This document shows, in pieces, positions 24,569 through 32,727 of a stretch of DNA of 64,000 nt. Position numbers and translations under genes: made by a program. The notes under the pieces are model-generated. The model was given only the letters and a program-made list of their open reading frames with translations. It searched no databases and was not told the origin of the DNA. Where the stretch lies: contig NZ_CP107902.1 of NCBI RefSeq assembly GCF_036013935.1, forward strand, positions 10,077,001 through 10,141,000, in the 5' to 3' direction. How positions within the stretch are numbered: position 1 is the stretch's first letter; each line of letters opens with the position of its first letter. This DNA is from Streptomyces sp. NBC_00461. Lineage in GTDB: Bacteria > Actinomycetota > Actinomycetes > Streptomycetales > Streptomycetaceae.

Positions 24569-25359
24569 GCGTTGCTCCGGTGCTGGCGCAGGAGTGCGGA
24601 GTAGCCGCGCTCCGCCGGGCTGTCGCCCGCGTCGCCCTGCCCACCGCGGGCGATCAGGTCGTCGGGGGTGCCCTGGAAGAGGAGTCGGCCTTCGTTCATG
24701 AGGATGACATCGGTGCAGGCGGCGACGACGTCCTCGACGAGGTGGGTGGAGACCATCACGCAGCTGTCGACGCCGAGGTCACGCAGCAGGTCGCGGAAGT
24801 CGAGACGTTGTTCGGGGTCGAGTCCGACGGTGGGCTCGTCGAGCAGTAGCAGTTCGGGGTCGTTCACGATGGCCTGGGCGATGCCGGCCCGGCGCAGCAT
24901 GCCGCCGGACAGCGTCTTCATCTTGGCGTCGGCCTTGGTGGTGAGACCCACCCGATCGATCGCGCGTTGTACGGCGTCGGGTATCGCGGTTTTGGGCATT
25001 TCCTTGAGCCAGGCCATGTACGCGACGAACTCGCGGACAGTGAACCGCGGGTAGAAGCCGAACTGCTGCGGCAGATACCCCAGTTTGCGACGCACCTCGC
25101 GCAGGTCGGCACGGCCGTCCACCTGCGCGCCGAGCAGCGTCAATGAGCCGCTGGCGGGCTTGACGACGGTGGACAGCGCGCGCATCAGCGTGGTCTTGCC
25201 GGCGCCGTTCGGGCCGAGCACACCCTGCACGCCGGCAGTCAGCGTCAAGTCGAGTCCGTCGACGGCCAGGTGCCGGCCGGCCCGGACACGCAGTTCGTTT
25301 GCGTGGACGAGCCAGGGATGAAGGCTGGGAGCCGTTTCGGCAGCATGTACCGCTCGCAT
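24565..25359 (-). CDS. ABC transporter ATP-binding protein
   Basis: 264 aa. Walker A (GPNGAGKTT), Q-loop (LPQQFGFYPRFTVREFV), a signature region (LSGGMLRRAGIAQAI), Walker B (LLLLDEPTVGLDP) and H-loop (STHLVED) are all present. It resembles ATPases of ABC-2 exporters. The start is the ATG giving MRAVHAAETAPSLHP, with GGAGAGACCC upstream; the longer frame to 25401 is less likely. Coupled by ATGA to the permease-like gene. It may export a peptide or lipid or sense envelope stress, since its operon begins with an ECF sigma factor. Confidence 0.88.
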   Translation of the reverse strand: MRAVHAAETAPSLHPWLVHANELRVRAGRHLAVDGLDLTLTAGVQGVLGPNGAGKTTLMRALSTVVKPASGSLTLLGAQVDGRADLREVRRKLGYLPQQFGFYPRFTVREFVAYMAWLKEMPKTAIPDAVQRAIDRVGLTTKADAKMKTLSGGMLRRAGIAQAIVNDPELLLLDEPTVGLDPEQRLDFRDLLRDLGVDSCVMVSTHLVEDVVAACTDVILMNEGRLLFQGTPDDLIARGGQGDAGDSPAERGYSALLRQHRSNA

Positions 25360-25389
25360 GGGTCTCTCCTGTTTATCCTGTTGATGAGG

Positions 25390-25429
25390 GTCAGTTGCCA
25401 CTGGTCAGGCGTCAGTTGCCACTGGTCAG
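25390..25429. repeat. 21-bp tandem duplication at the 3' end of the zinc-finger gene
   Basis: GTCAGTTGCCACTGGTCAG occurs at 25390-25408 and again at 25411-25429. On the minus strand the upstream copy contains the last codons and stop (LTSGN*) and the second copy repeats them after the stop, so the protein is unchanged. Confidence 0.85.
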
Positions 25430-26212
25430 ACGGCGGAAGCGCGTGGCGGCGAGCGGTGTGACAGCGGCAAGGGCCACGGTGGCCACCACCCAGTCCCCGG
25501 TGCTGCCCGGCTGCAGTACCGGGGACAGGGACTGGGCCGCCACACTCGGCAGCAGGACTGCCGCGGACCAGACCACCGCGAGTCCGATCGCCGCGCGTCG
25601 TACGCCGATGAGGGCGCCGAGCACGAGGGTGGCCCCCGTGAACGCCAGGCACGGCAGCAGGGTGAGGGCCAGCGAGGTTCCGGTGCTCACACCCGCCACC
25701 AGCAATGCCGGAACCACGACGACGAGCACCGCGAGCGTCCGCCGCAGCACCATGGCCAGGCCGGCTGCCGGTGTCGTGGCGATCAGTTCCCAGGCGGGGT
25801 CGATCCGCCGGCTCCATGCCACCGCGACGCCGGGCAGCGGAGCCACCGGGGCCAGCAGTGGCACGAGCGACGGCAGACTCGGCTCGGCGGAGTCCAGGAG
25901 TACGCCACAGCCCAGCACCGCGACGGTCACCGCGAGCCAGGGCAGCAGCGTCCACGCGAGCCAGCGTCGGTGCACGGCCGCTGCTGGTGTGCATTGCCGG
26001 GTCGGCGACGGGCTCGCTTCGATCGCCTGGCCGAGCGAGACGGCGACACGGTCGAGCAGATCCGTCGTGGCAGGGGTGGCCTTGGCGGCCAGTGACTCAC
26101 GGCAGTTGGCGCACGCGTCGAGATGGACCTCGATCGACCAGAGCGCGGCGTCGTCGAGTCCGTGCCCGCCGTCCGCGTAGCGGGCCAGGATCGTGGTGGT
26201 GGGATGAGTCAT
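25412..26212 (-). CDS. Zinc-finger (zf-HC2) membrane protein, probable anti-sigma factor
   Basis: 266 aa. The cytoplasmic N-terminus holds the ZAS-type motif H30-x3-C34-x2-C37 (HLDACANC), typical of anti-sigma factors that bind ECF sigmas. Six predicted helices follow (WLAWTLLPWLAVTVAVLGCG to VVATVALAAVTPLAATRF), more than the single helix of classic anti-sigmas. Its ATG at 26212 overlaps the sigma stop (ATGA), fitting a sigma/anti-sigma pair, and it precedes the ABC genes. Confidence 0.8.
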   Translation of the reverse strand: MTHPTTTILARYADGGHGLDDAALWSIEVHLDACANCRESLAAKATPATTDLLDRVAVSLGQAIEASPSPTRQCTPAAAVHRRWLAWTLLPWLAVTVAVLGCGVLLDSAEPSLPSLVPLLAPVAPLPGVAVAWSRRIDPAWELIATTPAAGLAMVLRRTLAVLVVVVPALLVAGVSTGTSLALTLLPCLAFTGATLVLGALIGVRRAAIGLAVVWSAAVLLPSVAAQSLSPVLQPGSTGDWVVATVALAAVTPLAATRFRRLTSGN

Positions 26213-26748
26213 GAGAGCGCCTCCCGCAATGCCGTCCGAGCCCGCCGCGCGCGGGTTTTCACCGTGCCCTCCGGCATACCGAGCAGCACCGCCGTCTGAC
26301 GGACCGACAGGTCATCGAGCACCATCGCCTGCAGCACCTGCCGCAACTCCGGTGGCAGCCGCAGCAGCGCCTGTTCGAAGTTCTGGTCGACGCGGTTCGC
26401 CATCACCTCGTCCTCGGCGGCCGGCACGGTCGTATCGAGCAGGGCAACCGTCGGCACCCGCTCCTGCCGGGCACGTCGGCGGAACGCGTCGACGAGACGG
26501 TTCGCGGCGATCGCCCAGAGCCAGCCGACCGCACTGCCCTCGGTCACGGAGCCCGCATAGCTGCCGGCCGCACGCCAGACCGCCAGGTAGGTCTCCTGGA
26601 GCACGTCGGCGACGACGTCGTCGTCGGCGCAGCGGCGGCGGAGCCGCACCGCCAACCAGGGCGAAGTACGCCGATACAACTCGTCGAACGCTGCCCGGTC
26701 ACCACCGGCGACGCGACGCACGAGTTCTGCCTCGTCGAGGTCTGTCAT
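26209..26748 (-). CDS. ECF RNA polymerase sigma factor
   Basis: 179 aa. Region 2 (DELYRRTSPWLAVRLRRRCA, DVVADVLQETYLAVWRAAGSY, WLWAIAANRLVDAFRRRAR) and region 4 (LRLPPELRQVLQAMVLDDLS, EGTVKTRARRARTALR) are clear. ATG 26748 (MTDLDEAELVRR) is preferred to the frame start at 26784. First gene of a five-gene minus-strand operon (sigma, zinc-finger protein, ATPase, two membrane proteins), in which most junctions are ATGA overlaps. Autoregulation is expected but no promoter motif was identified. Confidence 0.9.
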   Translation of the reverse strand: MTDLDEAELVRRVAGGDRAAFDELYRRTSPWLAVRLRRRCADDDVVADVLQETYLAVWRAAGSYAGSVTEGSAVGWLWAIAANRLVDAFRRRARQERVPTVALLDTTVPAAEDEVMANRVDQNFEQALLRLPPELRQVLQAMVLDDLSVRQTAVLLGMPEGTVKTRARRARTALREALS

Positions 26749-26959
26749 CCCTTTCACGATCAGGGAGACGAAACGACCGTCCATTCAGGTTCTCGGACGC
26801 TTCGGCGGCTACCGAAGGCAACAGCGCTTTACGCCGAGCGCGAGGTCGTCCACATCGCCGACCGGCCCGAATCGCACCGTGGGCAGCTGCCTGCCCTGGA
26901 TCGCCTCGCGTACGCGGGCCCCACGCTCGCTGGCGTCGTTGCCGGGCGCCAAGTCGACC

Positions 26960-27171
26960 CTCACTGTGCAGGGGTTCGCCGGAGTCGTCGGCCTCGACGA
27001 CAGCGCCCCCGACGCCCAGCCGGCCGTGATCACTGGCTACAAGGCCGCCCGGCGGCTTGGCCCACCTCAAGAACTGGCGGGGGCCTCGGCAAGATCCGCA
27101 CCGACCCGAAGTGGGCGACCGCCATGGTGCGGGCCCTGCTGGTGCTGACAAACAGCGAAGTCTCCCGGTGA
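26960..27171 (+). pseudogene. 3' remnant of an IS5-family transposase gene
   Basis: One frame reads FAGVVGLDDSAPDAQPAVITGYKAAR. After a deletion and shift another reads HLKNW, then KIRTDPKWATAMVRALLVLTNSEVSR before TGA at 27171. These are the C-terminal motifs of IS112/IS1647-like transposases (AHLKNWR.LTKLRT and LLVLTN.EV). The rest of the element is gone. Confidence 0.65.
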
Positions 27172-27271
27172 CCGATGATCTACGCCGAAGTCATCCGCCC
27201 ACGATCAGGACGAGCACTCCGGCCCCCGCCCACACCAGACCCGTGACCAGCAACTTCACGATGCACAGTGC

Positions 27272-27478
27272 TCATTGGAGCACAGGCCACTGGCACCGGC
27301 CCCAGTCCGCCGGGCCGACCGCGTCCGGGCCGTCGACGGACATGACGAACTTGCTGGGGAAACAGATCGCGCCTTCGGGAAAGTGCACGATCCTCGCTCC
27401 CTGGGCGCTGGCCTGGCGCATCAGAGCCCGGACCTCACGCCGACTTTCGCGCAGCGCTTCAACGTCTCGGGGGTCAGC
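27272..27478 (-). pseudogene. Fragment of a nitrilase-superfamily (carbon-nitrogen hydrolase) gene
   Basis: Between stops at 27479 and 27272 the minus strand reads ADPRDVEALRESRREVRALM and then AQGARIVHFPEGAICFPSKF. The FPEGA motif carries the catalytic Glu of nitrilases. The catalytic Lys and Cys regions are absent and the N-terminal strand is cut by the upstream stop, so this is a 69-codon fragment of a roughly 260-aa family. Confidence 0.55.
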
Positions 27479-27967
27479 TCAGACCATAACGAACAAGCCA
27501 GAACCCCCGGCTGGGCGGCGGAAGCCCAGTCGGGCTGTGAGCGGTGACCTGCCGAGGGCGATCGCCTCCCGGTGGAAGGCTCCATGAGGCTTCAGCCGGA
27601 CGATCGTCCCCGTGGACCGGTGGTGAGGCCCGGGGACGCTGTCACCTCCACGACCAAGCACTGATGAGCAGTCAAATGACCTCGTTTGTCTCGCTGTTGA
27701 CAATGCGCAGGGTGAAACGGGGCGCGTCCGTGGCCGCGACGCATGGCGGTCGGCTGGGGGATGAGGTCGCACAGCAGGGTGGTGAGGTGGCGCAGTTCCT
27801 GGACGAGGGGCGGGCGGGGGAGCGGGACGTTGCCGCCCTGGGGTAGTGGAGCGGGTGATGTGCGGGTGAACCTGGCCGATGAGTTCCGGGACGATCGGAG
27901 GGTTCCCCGACGGATTCGTCAAGGAAATCGGGCTGCGTTGGGGCTCGGTGCCGGGCAACATGACGGG
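27479..27967. other. Region with no supported gene
   Basis: 489 bp before the hypothetical gene at 27968. Long open frames on both strands are low in family signal and look like shadows of high GC content. The plus-strand frame of the downstream gene stays open back to 27743, but its sequence there is not protein-like. Confidence 0.4.
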
Positions 27968-28453
27968 GTGTCTGATCTGTTGTGGGATGACGTCGAGGGC
28001 TTCTTCGACGTCGGTGAGATGGGGTCGCTGCCGGACGTACGCGTCCCTGGCCCCTCGGTGGAGGACTGGCAGGCGGTCCTCGACCTGATCAGCGCGAGCG
28101 GCTGGAAGTGCCAGTACTCCGAGGGTGAGGTCGTGATGCCGGTGCCCCGGGCGGAAACAGTGTTGTCCCGCTCGGCTGATGCCGAGTGCCCGAACTTGCG
28201 AGTCTGGCCGGCAGCCGAAGTGCTGGCGATCTTCCGCTTCCATGCGGCGGAGGAGATCGACTTCGACGTTGATCTGCGGGAGCTGCAGGGCCAGCAGAGA
28301 CTCGATGTGTTCTGCGGCTTCCTGCGGGCGATCGGGCGACGGCTGGCCAAGCCGGTGCTGATGGATCCGGAGGGCGACTGCGGTCATCCGGTGCTCGGGT
28401 TCGATGTGGAAGCCGATCGAGTCGTTCTGTTGGCTGAACTGCCGGTCAGTTGA
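27968..28453 (+). CDS. Conserved hypothetical Streptomyces protein
   Basis: 161 aa, acidic and soluble. Recognisable blocks are DVRVPGPSVEDWQAVLDLI, WPAAEVLAIFRFHAAEEIDF and VDLRELQGQQRLDVFCGFLR followed by GHPVLGFD. These look like a family often seen in Streptomyces but without an assigned function. The start is uncertain: GTG 27968 (VSDLLWDDVEGFFD) gives a family-like N-terminus but has only a weak upstream purine stretch. The 3' end overlaps the IS110 remnant by 8 nt. Confidence 0.6.
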   Translation: MSDLLWDDVEGFFDVGEMGSLPDVRVPGPSVEDWQAVLDLISASGWKCQYSEGEVVMPVPRAETVLSRSADAECPNLRVWPAAEVLAIFRFHAAEEIDFDVDLRELQGQQRLDVFCGFLRAIGRRLAKPVLMDPEGDCGHPVLGFDVEADRVVLLAELPVS

Positions 28454-28680
28454 TCACGGACGCCGGCTGCGGTTCGTAGAAGGGTGCCGTCGCGGAGCAT
28501 CGCAAAGAGCACGTAGGCCCGATGGCGAGCGAAGCAGAGCAAGGCCTGGGTGCGGTGCTCGCCCTTTGGCGGCGTTCTCGTCGTAGTAGGCCTTCGATGC
28601 CGGGTGGGCGAGGTCGGCAACGCGCACAGGGGAAAGGCCCGCTTGAGCTGTTTGTTGCCGCATCGGGAGGGCTGTTCACC
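28446..28680 (-). pseudogene. 3' remnant of an IS110-family transposase gene
   Basis: Three minus-strand frames together give a typical IS110 C-terminus: ADLAHPASKAYYDENAAKG, then HRTQALLCFARHRAYVLFAM followed by LRDGT, then FYEPQPASVIN before the stop at 28446. At least two frameshifts separate them and the upstream catalytic region is missing. Confidence 0.6.
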
Positions 28681-28870
28681 GCGGTTCGAGGATCTCGAAC
28701 TCTGGTTACGGGAGCACTGTGCTTTGAGGTGCGGCGCGCAGCATGGCGTCGCCGACGTGTCCTGGTGCTTGTTCCGAGGGGTGAATGGATGTGCGGCGCG
28801 GGCGCGGAACGCGCCGTGGTCAGGCTTTGACCTGCAAAATCACGGCCTTCTGCAACACGCTTGAGGCGGC

Positions 28871-29044
28871 CTACGCGGTTGTGGCGATGCCGCCGTCGAC
28901 GGGGATCACGGCGCCCGTCAGGTATGCGCCTGCCCGGCTGGCGAGGAACACGGCGACACCCGCCATGTCGTCGTCGCGGCCGATCCGGCCTAGTGGGGCC
29001 GACGCCGCGATCGCCTCGCCGAACTCATCGAGGGTTGCAGCCAT
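28871..29044 (-). pseudogene. 3' fragment of a short-chain dehydrogenase gene
   Basis: MAATLDEFGEAIAASAPLGR, IGRDDDMAGVAVFLASRAGA and YLTGAVIPVDGGIATT are the last 58 residues of a classical SDR (PLGRxGxPxDxAGxAxFLAS and TGxxIxVDGG). The Rossmann and catalytic regions are absent. Directly upstream the sequence switches to a different gene, so a deletion joined two genes here. Confidence 0.7.
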
Positions 29045-29049
29045 TGCAT

Positions 29050-29262
29050 TCCCGTCTCCGTCAGTAGCACCCGGCCGTAGATGCCATTGACCATGCCGAA
29101 CAACGCGGGCATCGAGAAAACGCCGAAACCGCCAATCCATACCCCCGGCGCCCGCGCCCCCAGACCGACCGCCACTGTCCCACCGGCAAGGATCAACATG
29201 ACAAAGCCGGTGCGCCGCCAGCTCTTTCGCCGTGCGGCATCACTGTGGCCGATCAACGACAT
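29050..29262 (-). pseudogene. 5' part of a small membrane protein gene, truncated by a deletion
   Basis: From ATG 29262 the frame encodes a basic N-terminus (DAARRKSWRRTGF) and two hydrophobic segments (VMLILAGGTVAVGLGARAPG and VWIGGFGVFSMPALFGMVNG), then IYGRVLLTETGMQ. After that it runs into the SDR remnant out of frame and stops at 28990. The fused product would be 91 aa. Original function unknown. Confidence 0.45.
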
Positions 29263-29363
29263 GGGCCATGTTCCTGATGCCACTGACCGGGGCGGTCAGA
29301 AGAGCGGACGCAGCCAGCGAAGCATTGGCCCGAGCATCAGGGACTCGGCAGTCCGCCCACCCA

Positions 29364-29525
29364 TCAGCCGTGCGGTTTGCCTTCGTCGGCGATGCTGCGA
29401 CTGCGCAGTGTCCTTTCGACGGTGAAGCCGAGTTTCTCGGCGGCGGCACACGAGCCGGTGTTGCCGGCCATGGCCCACCGCTCGATGCGGTGCACGTCGA
29501 GCGCTCGTGTGCCTGTCTGTGATGT
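29364..29525 (-). pseudogene. 3' fragment of a GNAT acetyltransferase gene
   Basis: ALDVHRIERWAMAGNTGSCA and AAEKLGFTVERTLRSRSI are the last two motifs of RimJ/RimL-type GNAT enzymes (HRIE...N..S..V.EKLGF..EG). The acetyl-CoA-binding part is missing and the tail is cut after IADEGKPHG. Confidence 0.6.
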
Positions 29526-29570
29526 CAACGTGCACACTGACGGTTTCCCGTTCGACCGAAGGACTGAGCC

Positions 29571-29870
29571 GTGCCCGACCGACCTGAGATTGTGTGCATC
29601 TGCGGCTCTACCCGGTTCGTGGACGAGATGCGTGCGGCGAACCGTGCTCTGACCTTCGCAGGTGTCATCGTCGTCGCGCCAGGCGAAGCAGACGAGTTGA
29701 TCACCAACGAGCAGAAGACCGCGCTGGACGCCCTCCACCTGCGCAAGATCGACCTGGCTGACCGGGTTCTGGTCGTCAACCCCGGCGGGTATATCGGCGA
29801 GTCCACGACCAGGGAGATCGCATATGCCCACGCCACCGGCAAGCCGATCTCGTTCACCGATCCCGTCTGA
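29571..29870 (+). CDS. Nucleoside deoxyribosyltransferase-like protein
   Basis: 99 aa with GTG start. The N-terminal VCICGSTRF resembles the glycine-containing loop of nucleoside 2-deoxyribosyltransferase/Rossmann-like hydrolases. A central VIVVAPGEADE and a C-terminal ADRVLVVNPGGYIGESTTRE with IAYAHATGKPI match the catalytic-site layout of that fold (D.V..ln..G..G.ST..Ei..A...gKpV). Likely a nucleotide or nucleoside hydrolase/transferase. Lies intact among pseudogenes. Confidence 0.72.
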   Translation: MPDRPEIVCICGSTRFVDEMRAANRALTFAGVIVVAPGEADELITNEQKTALDALHLRKIDLADRVLVVNPGGYIGESTTREIAYAHATGKPISFTDPV

Positions 29871-29928
29871 CCAGTAGACGCTTCGCGGTCCTCGGCGCCA
29901 ACATTCCGCTTCACCACGATCATGGCCG

Positions 29929-30048
29929 CAGGCCGCCGGCGCGGTGCCGGGCGGCCTGCTTCTGGGGATGTTCCCGAACCTGGTGCTGATTCCGCTGCTG
30001 GCCGGGATCCTGCTCGTCTCCGCGGTCAAGCTCGCCCGTCACGACTGA
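29929..30048 (+). pseudogene. 3' fragment of a TauE/SafE-like membrane transporter gene
   Basis: QAAGAVPGGLLLGMFPNLVL followed by IPLLAGILLVSAVKLARHD* is a terminal hydrophobic segment of the kind that ends TauE/SafE-family permeases. Only about 39 codons remain and the upstream junction falls in unrelated sequence. Assignment is tentative because the fragment is short. Confidence 0.4.
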
Positions 30049-30179
30049 CATCGGGCGGTAGCACAGCACCGCATTGCGCAACTTCTGATAGCCGGAACTA
30101 CCAGCAGCGCTTTGGACGCCGTTTGCCGAACCGGCAACGGGAGTGGCATGACCGGGACGCGGTGGGCGACGGTTGGCGG

Positions 30180-30860
30180 ATGAGCAACGACATCGCAGCG
30201 GGATCGCCCGCGTCCGGCTTCCCCTTGCCTGCCGACGGATATGTAGGAGACCCCGAGGTGCGGGCGGAATGGGACAGCCGGTACTCCGACCGGCACCAGT
30301 TGTGGAGCGGCCGGCCCAACGGAGCGCTCGTGGCCGAGGTCGCCGGGCTCACTCCAGGGCGGGTGCTCGACGTCGGCTGTGGCGAGGGTGCGGATGCCGT
30401 CTGGCTCGCGGGCAGCGGCTGGGAGGTGACCGCGCTCGAGGTCTCGGGCGTGGCGCTGGAGCGGGCGGCCGGGCACGCGCGGGACGCCGGCGTCGCCGTT
30501 CGCTGGGTGCACGCCGCACTCACCGAGGCGGTGCTTCCGCCGGCCTCCTTCGATCTGGTTTCCGCGCAGTACCCAGCGCTGCTGCGCACCCCGGGCGCCG
30601 CGGCCGAGCGGGCGCTGCTCGCGGCCGTCGCGCCTGGTGGGGTGCTGCTGCTGGTTCACCACGCGGGGATGGACACTCAGCACCCGCACGACGGCGGCTT
30701 CGACCCGGCTGACTACGTCTGGCCCTCGATGGTCGCCGATCTGCTCAACGACGACTGGGAGGTGGAGGTGGACGAGCAGCGACCACGGGTGGCACCCGAC
30801 GGTGGCGCGGGCGCGCACCATACCGACGACGTGGTGCTGCGCGTGCGTCGGCTGCGCTGA
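30180..30860 (+). CDS. Class I SAM-dependent methyltransferase
   Basis: 226 aa. Motif I (VLDVGCGEGADAVWLAGSGW) binds SAM. Motif II-like VTALEVSGVALERA and the later FDLVSAQYPAL and APGGVLLLVHH follow the Methyltransf_11/25 order, and the N-terminal WDSRYSDRHQLWSGRPN is typical of the TehB-like subgroup. Substrate unknown. The start ATG 30180 follows weak GGCGG; the frame to 29922 includes pseudogene DNA. Confidence 0.85.
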   Translation: MSNDIAAGSPASGFPLPADGYVGDPEVRAEWDSRYSDRHQLWSGRPNGALVAEVAGLTPGRVLDVGCGEGADAVWLAGSGWEVTALEVSGVALERAAGHARDAGVAVRWVHAALTEAVLPPASFDLVSAQYPALLRTPGAAAERALLAAVAPGGVLLLVHHAGMDTQHPHDGGFDPADYVWPSMVADLLNDDWEVEVDEQRPRVAPDGGAGAHHTDDVVLRVRRLR

Positions 30861-31619
30861 GGTCCTTCGGCTCGCGGTAGGCCCGGCAACCGGGCAGGCT
30901 CGATGACCGCTCCATTGACAACGGGCTGCGGTGGTGACGGCTGGCCGGCACAGGTTACGTACGCGCCGGTGGGCGTCGCCGCTGGAGAGCCCGGTGGGGT
31001 GGTGCGTGAGGATGACGAGGACCTGGGCGGCGTTGCCGGACCGGCGCGGGTGCCGCTGGGGGCCGCGCCGGTCCGCGCTATCACGGCCGGGCTGCGGGAG
31101 GCGATGGACGAGGCCCGCCGTACGGGCGCCGTCCTCGCCGCCCGGGGCCGCGACGCCCGCACGGCCCGGGTCTGGACACCGCTCGGCCACCGGGGTGGGG
31201 AAGCGTGTCGAGTTATCGCTGTTATCGCTGTTGTCGCTTCGCCTTTTGGCTTGCACCGGTTGTGGTCAAGACTCGCCGGGTTACGGGTCTGTCCCAGCCG
31301 GCGGCGACCGCGTACAGGTGCGCAACGGTGACGGGAACCACCCTCCCGGCCCGTCGGCGGCGCAGTGCGTCGGGGCCGGTTTTGCGCACGGGACGGCGGC
31401 AAGGGAGGGGCTCGGCCGGGGTGCGGGAGGGGCGATGGGGGAGGGGCGTTGCCCGGTGGTGGTGGCAGTTGTGCCTGAACCTCCGTGTAACAGGGGTGTA
31501 TTGGACGGCAGTTGGACACAACGGCTCGCCCGGCCGGGAGGCTCCTAGTGATCGAACCGCCCGCCTGTACCGACTCGTACAAAGCAGCCGGTACCCCCAT
31601 CGATCCTGAGGAAGAAACG
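30861..31619. other. Region with no recognised gene
   Basis: About 760 bp. Open frames exist on both strands, the longest plus-strand one at 30903-31331, but none shows family motifs, a signal peptide or a good ribosome binding site. The G-rich tract near 31380-31460 and the following 150 nt probably include the lipoprotein promoter; no clear hexamers were found. Confidence 0.45.
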
Positions 31620-32294
31620 ATGCGCGTTCACAAGCTCACCTCCGCTGCACTGGCCGTCGCCGCCGGTCTCTCGCTCGCGGCCTGCCAGAACGACGACGCC
31701 GGCACGAAACAGAGCGACCCGTCGTCCCCGTCCAGCGCGTCGTCCTCGGCCGGTGGTTCGGGCTCGGGCGGTTCGGGGGGCGGCGCGAAGAACTCCGCCG
31801 GGGCGGGCTCCGGCGCAGCCAGTTCCGGCGGGACGGGTTCGGCTGCCAAGCCCGGCTCCGGCGCGCACGCCAAGGTCGGCAAGTGCCGCACCGACGGGCT
31901 GGAGATCACGGCGAAGAACAACACCATCGACGGCGACCCCGACGCCACCGTCGTGGTCGAGCTGACCAACCACAGCGGCGGGGACTGCACCCTCTCCGGG
32001 TACGCGGGCGTCGACCTGAAGACCAGCGCGGGGGTGCTGTCCGCGAGGCGCACCGGCCAGCAGGCCGACTCGGCCGTCCTCAAGAACGGGAAGTCGACGT
32101 ACTTCCCCATCAACTACCCGTTCAACAAGTCGGGCGGCTCCGGTGTCCGTGTCACCGGGCTGGTGGTGACCCCGCCGAACGAGACGAAGTCGGTCACCCT
32201 CAACTGGCCGGGTGCCGCCACGCTGCCCGTCACGGACGGCTCCGGCTCCCCGGTGAAGGTCGGCCCGGTCGGAAGCGCCGGCCAGGGCGGCTGA
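31620..32294 (+). CDS. DUF4232-like lipoprotein
   Basis: 224 aa. A lipoprotein signal peptide ends in the lipobox LSLAAC. A long Gly/Ser/Ala linker (about residues 25-80) leads to a beta-rich domain with Cys in GKCRTDGLEIT and GGDCTLSGYAGVDL, the pattern of DUF4232 proteins anchored outside the membrane. ATG 31620 has TGAGGAAG 7-14 nt upstream. Function unknown; the domain is common in secreted streptomycete proteins. Confidence 0.85.
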   Translation: MRVHKLTSAALAVAAGLSLAACQNDDAGTKQSDPSSPSSASSSAGGSGSGGSGGGAKNSAGAGSGAASSGGTGSAAKPGSGAHAKVGKCRTDGLEITAKNNTIDGDPDATVVVELTNHSGGDCTLSGYAGVDLKTSAGVLSARRTGQQADSAVLKNGKSTYFPINYPFNKSGGSGVRVTGLVVTPPNETKSVTLNWPGAATLPVTDGSGSPVKVGPVGSAGQGG

Positions 32295-32317
32295 CCCGCA
32301 CGTCCCGGAATGCTCAT

Positions 32318-32500
32318 GCCGTACCCGGACGGTGGGCCGGTTGAGCAGTTCCAGCGAGACGATGCTGGCGCCGTCCTTGGGCAGCAGGGCCACCGCGACG
32401 AGCGCGATGAGCGCCCCGAGGAACACCATGGTCAGCATGGTCCAGCGCGCCAGTTCAGGCCGCTGGTGATGAGGCCGCCGCCGACTGGCGCCTGCCCCCA
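32318..32500 (-). pseudogene. Possible fragment of an MFS exporter gene
   Basis: One minus-strand frame reads APVGGGLITSGLNWR, resembling motif C of DHA2-type drug exporters (GP.lGGl....WRW). The next frame continues with a helix, MLTMVFLGALIALVAVALLP. A one-base shift separates them. The remaining sequence between 32500 and 32727 holds no supported gene. Confidence 0.3.
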
Positions 32501-32727
32501 CCAGGTGCAGGAACCCGCAGCGCGTCATCCCTGGCTGGAGCGGAGTTTTCCAGCGGCCCCGGCACAGGTCATCAGGCGGTGTGCATCGAGACGCTCGTGG
32601 TCGTGGCCAGGACGACCGCCACCCCGATGGGGCAGATCGTCGAACGCATCGAGAGCTTGCAGACCGAGCGCGGCCGGGCCGATTCCGAGTAGCGGCCGAG
32701 AGGAGACTCAGTGCCCTGGCGGTGGCT

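Noticed and set aside
27190..27257. Minus-strand 22-codon hydrophobic frame (VKLLVTGLVWAGAGVLVLIV)
   Set aside because: Too short, without a ribosome binding site, and next to IS and nitrilase remnants; likely a chance frame or a gene tail.
30903..31331. Plus-strand 142-codon frame in the gene-poor stretch before the lipoprotein gene
   Set aside because: No ribosome binding site and no motif on either strand; alternative frames are equally open, as expected from GC content.
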